Shown here in pieces: positions 58,660 to 64,000 of a DNA stretch of 64,000 bases. The notes beneath the pieces were generated by a model, which worked only from the letters and a program-made list of their open reading frames with translations, had not been told where the DNA came from and did not search any database. This DNA comes from Actinotalea endophytica (GTDB lineage: Bacteria > Actinomycetota > Actinomycetes > Actinomycetales > Cellulomonadaceae). Position numbers and translations under genes: made by a program. The stretch spans positions 99,312 to 163,311 of the forward strand of contig NZ_JAOVZU010000008.1 of assembly GCF_025717005.1 (NCBI RefSeq), read 5' to 3'. Position 1 is the stretch's first letter. Every line of letters starts with the position of its first letter.

Positions 58660-58962
58660 TCAGCCGACCGGTCCGCCGAAGATGTCGATGGTTCCCTCGG
58701 ACAGGGTCACGACCGCACGCTTGGTGTCCTTGCGCTTGCCCATCCCGAAGCGGGTCCGGCGCACCTTGCCCTTGCGGTTGATCGTGTTGACCGAGGCGAC
58801 CTTCACGCCGAACACCTGCTCGACAGCGATCTTGATCTCGGTCTTGTTGGCCCGCGGGTCGACGAGGAACGTGTACTTGCCCTCGTCGAGCAGGCCGTAG
58901 CTCTTCTCGGAGACCACCGGCGCGACGAGCACGTCGCGGGGGTCCTTGTTCAGCTCGGTCAC
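58660..58962 (-). CDS. rplW: 50S ribosomal protein L23
   Basis: This is 100 residues. [38 protein letters not shown] and [26 protein letters not shown] are conserved. It is the exit-tunnel docking site for trigger factor and SRP. GTG at 58962 has GGAGGA 5 nt upstream and overlaps the rplD stop by 4 nt (GTGA). Confidence 0.96.
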   Translation of the reverse strand: MTELNKDPRDVLVAPVVSEKSYGLLDEGKYTFLVDPRANKTEIKIAVEQVFGVKVASVNTINRKGKVRRTRFGMGKRKDTKRAVVTLSEGTIDIFGGPVG

Positions 58963-59666
58963 TTCGACTCCTCCGCCTCGAGCTCGGACGCCTCGGACGA
59001 GGTCGCGACGGCCTTCGCGCCGCGGCCGGCCGGCCGGGTCAGGAAGGCGTCGAGCGCGGTCCGGGTGAACACCACGTCGTCGCTGACCAGCACGTCGTAC
59101 GTGTTGAGCTGGTCCGCGGTGAGCAGGTGCACCTGGGCGACGTTGCGCAGCGACTTCCACGACGCGTCGTCGGCGCGGTCGAGCACCACGAGCACGTGGC
59201 GACGCGGGGTCACTGCGGCGAGCACCGCGAGCGCGGCCTTGGTCGAGACCTCGTCACCGACGAAACCGTCGACCACGTGGACGCGACCGGCGCGGGCCCG
59301 GTCCGACAGCGCGCCGCGCAGCGCGGCGGCCTTCATCTTCTTCGGGGTCCGCTGGCTGTAGTCACGCGGCTGCGGGCCGTGCACCACGCCACCACCGGCG
59401 AACTGCGGCGCCCGGGTCGAACCCTGGCGGGCGCGGCCGGTGCCCTTCTGGCGGTACGGCTTCTTGCCACCGCCGGAGACCATGCCCCGGGTCTTGGTGG
59501 CGTGCGTGCCCTGACGGGCCGCGGCCAGCTGGGCCACCACGACCTGGTGGATCAGCGGAACGTTGGTCTGGACGTCGAAGATCTCGGCGGGGAGCTCGGC
59601 GGTGCCGGACTTCTTGCCCTTCGCGTCCAGGACGTCGACGGTCAGCGTCTGGGTGGACTCAGACAT
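58959..59666 (-). CDS. rplD: 50S ribosomal protein L4
   Basis: This is 235 residues. The tunnel loop region [35 protein letters not shown] and [21 protein letters not shown] are conserved. A short Glu/Ser-rich tail ([13 protein letters not shown]) ends it. ATG at 59666 is preferred; GTG at 59672 overlaps the rplC stop. In E. coli L4 regulates the S10 operon through its leader. Confidence 0.96.
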   Translation of the reverse strand: MSESTQTLTVDVLDAKGKKSGTAELPAEIFDVQTNVPLIHQVVVAQLAAARQGTHATKTRGMVSGGGKKPYRQKGTGRARQGSTRAPQFAGGGVVHGPQPRDYSQRTPKKMKAAALRGALSDRARAGRVHVVDGFVGDEVSTKAALAVLAAVTPRRHVLVVLDRADDASWKSLRNVAQVHLLTADQLNTYDVLVSDDVVFTRTALDAFLTRPAGRGAKAVATSSEASELEAEESK

Positions 59667-59668
59667 GG

Positions 59669-60325
59669 TCACGCCCCCTTCGCGGCAGTCTTGACCAGCA
59701 CGACGCCGCCACGCGGACCGGGGACCGCGCCCTTGACGAGCAGCAGACCCTTCTCGACGTCGACCGCGTGCACGGTCAGGTTCTGGGTGGTCTGGCGCAC
59801 GTTGCCCATCCGGCCGGCCATCCGGACACCCTTGAAGACCCGGCTCGGGGTCGCGCAGGCGCCGATCGAACCCGGCTTGCGGTGGTTGCGGTGCGCACCG
59901 TGGGAGGCACTCACGCCGGCGAAGCCGTGACGCTTCATGACACCGGCCGTGCCCTTGCCCTTGGTGGTGCCGACCACGTCGACGGGCTCGCCCGCCTCGA
60001 ACGCGTCGGCGGCGATCTCCTGGCCCGGCGCGAAGTCGGCGGCGTTCGCGGTGCGCACCTCGACGAGGTGACGACGCGGGGTCACGCCGGCCTTCTCGAA
60101 GTGGCCCTTGAGCGGCTTGGTCACCTTGCGCGGGTCGATCGCGCCGAAGCCCAGCTGCACGGAGTCGTAGCCATCGGCCTCGACGTTGCGCACCTGGGTG
60201 ACGACGTTGGTGTCGACCCGGACGACGGTGACCGGCACGAGCTTGCCGGCCTCGTCCCAGACCTGGGTCATGCCGAGCTTCGTGCCGAGCAGCGCGGTGA
60301 TCGGCTTCGTGGAAGTCGCAGTCAT
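59669..60325 (-). CDS. rplC: 50S ribosomal protein L3
   Basis: This is 218 residues. [25 protein letters not shown] starts the core; [56 protein letters not shown] is the region reaching the peptidyl-transferase centre. ATG has GGAG 7 nt upstream and is 13 nt after rpsJ. Confidence 0.98.
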   Translation of the reverse strand: MTATSTKPITALLGTKLGMTQVWDEAGKLVPVTVVRVDTNVVTQVRNVEADGYDSVQLGFGAIDPRKVTKPLKGHFEKAGVTPRRHLVEVRTANAADFAPGQEIAADAFEAGEPVDVVGTTKGKGTAGVMKRHGFAGVSASHGAHRNHRKPGSIGACATPSRVFKGVRMAGRMGNVRQTTQNLTVHAVDVEKGLLLVKGAVPGPRGGVVLVKTAAKGA

Positions 60326-60338
60326 CGTGATCTCCGGC

Positions 60339-60647
60339 TCAGAGCTTGATCTCGATGTTCACGTCCGCCGGCAGGTCGAGACGCATGAGCGAATCGACGG
60401 CCTTCGGAGTGGGATCGATGATGTCGATGAGACGCTTGTGGGTACGCATCTCGAAGTGCTCGCGGCTGTCCTTGTACTTGTGCGGCGACCGGATCACGCA
60501 GAACACGTTCTTCTCGGTCGGCAGCGGCACCGGGCCCACCACAGTCGCACCGGCGCGGGTCACCGTGTCGACGATCTTGCGCGCCGAGCTGTCGATGACC
60601 TCGTGGTCGTAGGACTTGAGCCGGATGCGGATCTTCTGTCCCGCCAT
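60339..60647 (-). CDS. rpsJ: 30S ribosomal protein S10
   Basis: This is 102 residues: [49 protein letters not shown] and [25 protein letters not shown]. It also acts as the NusE antitermination factor. It heads the S10 group. Unlike most neighbours it lacks GGAGG; only a GAGAGAGAGA stretch 10-20 nt upstream could pair with the anti-SD. Confidence 0.97.
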   Translation of the reverse strand: MAGQKIRIRLKSYDHEVIDSSARKIVDTVTRAGATVVGPVPLPTEKNVFCVIRSPHKYKDSREHFEMRTHKRLIDIIDPTPKAVDSLMRLDLPADVNIEIKL

Positions 60648-60972
60648 GGCGTCGTCTGACTCTCTCTCTCGTACCGCTGGAACCCGACCCCCGCACTCGG
60701 GCGTGTCGCATGTCGCGACGCACCTCTGCGCTGCGCACCTGATGGTGCGAGGTCGTTGGATGCCTGTCGTGCCCGCTCCCCCGCCTCGAAGAGGCGGCCG
60801 GTTCGCGGCCACGTCTCCCGCGCCGCGCACCGCGCCCTGCCGTCTGACGGCAGTTCACAGCGCACCCGGCGCCGGGCAACCTGACTAGTGTGCCAGATGC
60901 CGACCCGATCTGGCCAATCGGTCGACCCCGAGGGGCCGTCGAGCTCGTCCCACCGCGTCGGCAGCGGCAGGG
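60648..60972 (-). promoter_or_regulatory. Leader and promoter region of the S10 operon
   Basis: This gene-free 325-nt gap between tuf and rpsJ contains three perfect small hairpins: 60734-60749 (CGCACC/GGTGCG), 60781-60797 (CCGCCTC/GAGGCGG) and 60837-60853 (CTGCCGTC/GACGGCAG). A possible promoter is TTGCCC with TGAACT 16 nt downstream on the minus strand (about 60881-60854); it is weak. A structured leader of about 200 nt would fit autogenous control, but no E. coli-type L4 site was recognised. Confidence 0.4.
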
Positions 60973-61003
60973 CGAGGGCCCGGGCGCGATGCCCGGGCCC
61001 TCG
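60973..61003 (-). terminator. Terminator of tuf
   Basis: A perfect 13-bp stem (60973-60985 with 60991-61003) encloses GCGAT, starting 7 bases after the tuf stop codon. It separates fusA-tuf from the S10 operon. Confidence 0.85.
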
Positions 61004-61009
61004 ACCGGC

Positions 61010-62200
61010 TCACTTGAGGATCTTGATGACCTTGCCGGAGCCGACGGTCCGGCCACCCTCACGGATGGCGAAGCCGAGGCCCTCCTCCATGGCGATCGGC
61101 TGGATGAGCTCGACCGTCATCTCGGTGTTGTCGCCGGGCATGACCATCTCGGTGCCCTCGGGCAGCGTGATGACGCCGGTGACGTCGGTCGTCCGGAAGT
61201 AGAACTGCGGACGGTAGTTCGAGTAGAACGGGTTGTGGCGGCCGCCCTCGTCCTTGGCCAGGACGTAGACCTGGGCCTCGAAGTCGGTGTGCGGGGTGAT
61301 GGTGCCCGGCTTGGCGACGACCTGACCGCGCTCCACCTCCTCACGCTTGATGCCGCGGAGCAGCAGACCGCAGTTCTCGCCGGCCCACGCCTCGTCCATC
61401 GACTTGTGGAACATCTCGATGCCGGTGACCGTGGTCTTCTGCGGCGCGCGGATGCCGAGGATCTCGACCTCGGAGTTGATCGCGAGCTTCCCACGGTCGA
61501 CCTTGCCGGTCACGACGGTGCCGCGGCCGGTGATCGTGAAGACGTCCTCGATCGGCATCAGGAACGGCTTGTCCATGTCGCGGACCGGGTCCGGGATCGC
61601 GTTGTCCACGGCCTCCAGCAGCTCCTCGACGGACTTGACCCACTCCGGGTCGCCCTCGAGCGCCTTGAGGCCGGACACGCGGACGACCGGGCAGTCGTCG
61701 CCGTCGAAGCCCTGCGACGACAGCAGCTCGCGGACCTCCATCTCGACGAGCTCGAGGATCTCCTCGTCGTCGACCATGTCGGCCTTGTTCAGCGCCACGA
61801 GCAGGTAGGGCACGCCGACCTGACGGGCGAGCAGCACGTGCTCACGAGTCTGGGCCATCGGGCCGTCGGTCGCCGCGACCACGAGGATCGCGCCGTCCAT
61901 CTGCGCGGCACCGGTGATCATGTTCTTGATGTAGTCGGCGTGACCCGGCGCGTCGACGTGGGCGTAGTGCCGCTTGTCGGTCTCGTACTCGACGTGCGCG
62001 ATGTTGATCGTGATACCGCGCTGCTTCTCCTCCGGCGCCTTGTCGATCTCGTCGAACGGCGTGAAGGGGTTCAGGTCGGGGTACTTGTCGTGCAGCACCT
62101 TCGAGATGGCAGCGGTCAGCGTCGTCTTGCCGTGGTCGACGTGACCGATGGTCCCGATGTTCACGTGCGGCTTGGTCCGCTCGAACTTGGCCTTAGCCAC
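61010..62200 (-). CDS. tuf: Elongation factor Tu
   Basis: This 396-residue GTPase brings aminoacyl-tRNA to the ribosome. G1 is [10 protein letters not shown]3 DAPGHADY and G4 NKAD. Domains II and III follow with EVEILGI and [24 protein letters not shown]. The start codon is GTG with GGAGGA 5 nt upstream. It follows fusA by 114 nt. No second tuf copy is in the window. Confidence 0.98.
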   Translation of the reverse strand: MAKAKFERTKPHVNIGTIGHVDHGKTTLTAAISKVLHDKYPDLNPFTPFDEIDKAPEEKQRGITINIAHVEYETDKRHYAHVDAPGHADYIKNMITGAAQMDGAILVVAATDGPMAQTREHVLLARQVGVPYLLVALNKADMVDDEEILELVEMEVRELLSSQGFDGDDCPVVRVSGLKALEGDPEWVKSVEELLEAVDNAIPDPVRDMDKPFLMPIEDVFTITGRGTVVTGKVDRGKLAINSEVEILGIRAPQKTTVTGIEMFHKSMDEAWAGENCGLLLRGIKREEVERGQVVAKPGTITPHTDFEAQVYVLAKDEGGRHNPFYSNYRPQFYFRTTDVTGVITLPEGTEMVMPGDNTEMTVELIQPIAMEEGLGFAIREGGRTVGSGKVIKILK

Positions 62201-62314
62201 TGTTGTCCTCCTCGGACTGGGTAGTTGTGCCGAACGATGCAGGTGCCAGGTGACGCCTGCGGGGCGTTGCGGTCGCTACAGGTTGATGGATGTGTTGATG
62301 ACCGACCTGTGGGA

Positions 62315-64000
62315 CTACTCGCCCCGGGTCTTCTTGATGATCTCCTCCGCCACGTTCTTGGGAACCTCGGCGTAGGAGTCGAACTGCATGGAGTACACCG
62401 CGCGACCCTGGGTCTTCGACCGCAGGTCACCGACGTACCCGAACATCTCCGACAGCGGGACGTGCGCGCGGATGACCTTCACGCCCGTCGCGTCCTCCAT
62501 GGACTGGATCATGCCGCGGCGGGAGTTCAGGTCGCCGATGACATCGCCCATGTAGTCCTCGGGCGTGCGCACCTCGACGGCCATGATCGGCTCGAGGAGC
62601 ACCGGGTCGGCGCGCTTGACGGCCTCCTTGAGGACCATCGAGCCGGCGATCTTGAACGCCATCTCGGAGGAGTCGACGTCGTGCGACTGACCGTCCACGA
62701 GGGTGGCCTTCACGCCGACCAGCGGGAAGCCGGCCAGCACGCCGAGCTCCATGGCCGACTGCACGCCCTGGTCCACGCTGGGGATGTACTCGCGCGGGAC
62801 GCGGCCACCGGTGACGGCGTTGACGAACTCGTAGAGCTCGCCCTCGGCCGAGTCCAGCGGCTCGAAGGTCATCTGCACCTTCGCGTACTGGCCGGAACCA
62901 CCGGTCTGCTTCTTGTGCGTGTAGTCGATCTTCTCGACCTTGCGGCGGATGGTCTCGCGGTAGGCGACCTGCGGCTTGCCGACGTTCGCCTCGACCTTGA
63001 ACTCGCGCTTCATCCGGTCGACCAGGATGTCCAGGTGGAGCTCGCCCATACCGCCGATGACGGTCTGGCCGGTCTCCTCGTCGAGCTTGACCCGGAACGT
63101 CGGGTCCTCCTCGGCGAGCTTCTGGATCGCGATGGAGAGCTTCTCCTGGTCGCCCTTCGTCTTGGGCTCGATCGCCACGTCGATGACCGGCTCGGGGAAC
63201 GTCATCGACTCCAGGACGACCTGCGCGTTCGGGTCGCACAGGGTGTCACCGGTGGTGGTGTCCTTGAGCCCGATGAACGCGTAGATGTGGCCGGCGCTGG
63301 CCTCCTCGACCGGGTTCTCCTTGTTGGAGTGCATCTGGAACATCTTCCCGATGCGCTCCTTCTTGCCCTTGGTCGAGTTGATGACCTGGTTGCCGGTGGC
63401 CACCTTGCCCGAGTAGACGCGGACGTAGGTGAGCTTGCCGAAGAAGGGGTGCGCGGCGACCTTGAACGCCAGGGCCGAGAACGGCTCGGTGGCGTCCGGG
63501 TGGCGCTCGATGTGCTCGGACTCGTGGCCGGGCTTGTGGCCCAGCACGGCAGGCACGTCGAGCGGCGCCGGCAGGTAGTCGATCACGGCGTCGAGCATGG
63601 GCTGCACGCCCTTGTTCTTGAACGCCGAGCCGCACAGCACCGGGTAGATCTCGCCGGCGATCGTCAGCTTCCGGATCGCGCCCTTGATCTCGTCCTCGGT
63701 CAGCTCCTCGCCGCCGAGGTACTTCTCGAGCAGCTCCTCGTCCGACTCGGCGACGGTCTCGAGCAGCGCCTGACGGTACTCCTCGACCTTGTCGACGAGG
63801 TCCGCGGGGATCTCCTCGATGGTGTAGTCCTCGCCCTTCTGGACGTCACCGCGCCAGGTCAGCGCGCGGCGGTAGATCAGGTCGACGACACCGATGAAGT
63901 CGCTCTCCGCGCCGATCGGCAGCTGCAGGACCAGGGGCTTGGCCTTGAGCCGGTTGATGATCGTGTCGACGGTGTAGTAGAAGTCCGCGCCGAGCTTGTC
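62315..64000 (-). CDS. fusA: Elongation factor G, partial (5' end beyond window)
   Basis: About 561 C-terminal codons are visible, so about 140 N-terminal residues including the G1-G3 motifs are missing. The frame is open to base 64000 ([19 protein letters not shown] near the edge). Conserved pieces are [63 protein letters not shown] and the C-terminal [31 protein letters not shown]. It drives translocation. The internal GTG at 63640 is a codon, not a start. Confidence 0.97.
   Translation of the reverse strand, partial: DKLGADFYYTVDTIINRLKAKPLVLQLPIGAESDFIGVVDLIYRRALTWRGDVQKGEDYTIEEIPADLVDKVEEYRQALLETVAESDEELLEKYLGGEELTEDEIKGAIRKLTIAGEIYPVLCGSAFKNKGVQPMLDAVIDYLPAPLDVPAVLGHKPGHESEHIERHPDATEPFSALAFKVAAHPFFGKLTYVRVYSGKVATGNQVINSTKGKKERIGKMFQMHSNKENPVEEASAGHIYAFIGLKDTTTGDTLCDPNAQVVLESMTFPEPVIDVAIEPKTKGDQEKLSIAIQKLAEEDPTFRVKLDEETGQTVIGGMGELHLDILVDRMKREFKVEANVGKPQVAYRETIRRKVEKIDYTHKKQTGGSGQYAKVQMTFEPLDSAEGELYEFVNAVTGGRVPREYIPSVDQGVQSAMELGVLAGFPLVGVKATLVDGQSHDVDSSEMAFKIAGSMVLKEAVKRADPVLLEPIMAVEVRTPEDYMGDVIGDLNSRRGMIQSMEDATGVKVIRAHVPLSEMFGYVGDLRSKTQGRAVYSMQFDSYAEVPKNVAEEIIKKTRGE

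Noticed and set aside
62315-63640. Separate shorter translation factor starting at 63640
   Set aside because: The frame stays open and matches EF-G up to the window edge; GTG at 63640 is an internal Val codon in PVLCGSAF.

Overview
The window is very G+C-rich DNA with dense, short-spaced genes. Several actinobacterial markers are present: a WhiB-family Fe-S regulator, a BldM-type response regulator, an F420-dependent oxidoreductase, a GuaB3 paralogue, a CIRCE-controlled groES, and the run rplM-rpsI-glmM-coaA-glmS-acpS-nnr-alr-tsaE-tsaB-rimI-tsaD. Gene content and order suggest an actinobacterium, plausibly of the Cellulomonas/Micrococcales type. The species cannot be fixed from the sequence alone. 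No tRNA, rRNA, CRISPR array, insertion sequence or prophage was recognised, so this is essentially core chromosome.

Region 1 (1-5250) is a minus-strand sugar-alcohol operon: a PfkB kinase, mannitol-type PTS IIC, IIB and IIA, and a zinc-dependent polyol dehydrogenase. It ends in a strong hairpin and lies next to a DeoR regulator gene. The operon promoter carries inverted repeats. Region 2 (5400-13330) holds guaB3, a DJ-1-like gene, a DEDDh exonuclease, an IMPase-family phosphatase, guaB, a BldM-like regulator, a MerR protein with a degenerate B12-type domain, and whiD. This resembles the Streptomyces whiD-bldM-guaB neighbourhood. Region 3 (13330-25000) holds groES alone behind a CIRCE, a methyltransferase and a YbdK-type ligase. 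It also carries the t6A-tRNA modification genes tsaD, tsaB and tsaE with rimI, split by two plus-strand genes, then alr, a P-loop kinase and the NAD(P)HX repair enzyme. Region 4 (25000-38150) has metH, an F420 oxidoreductase, acpS, glmS, coaA, a DedA protein, peptide deformylase, glmM and rpsI-rplM. Region 5 (38150-44480) has a lysG/lysE regulator-exporter pair, a large class V aminotransferase, truA, a ROK kinase and a hydrolase.

Region 6 (44480-64000) is the ribosomal protein superoperon on the minus strand. In transcription order it reads fusA (partial), tuf, rpsJ-rplC-rplD-rplW-rplB-rpsS-rplV-rpsC-rplP-rpmC-rpsQ, rplN-rplX-rplE-rpsZ-rpsH-rplF-rplR-rpsE-rpmD-rplO, secY-adk-map, infA-rpmJ-rpsM-rpsK-rpoA-rplQ. 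As in Streptomyces, rpsD is absent between rpsK and rpoA. Several of its proteins carry low-complexity tails; rplO has an N-terminal extension of about 115 residues.

A recurring feature outside the ribosomal block is a -10-like hexamer (usually TANNNT) exactly 6 or 7 nt before ATG/GTG, with no Shine-Dalgarno. This is the signature of leaderless mRNAs. It occurs at about 15 starts, whereas the PTS and most ribosomal genes have normal GGAGG-type sites.
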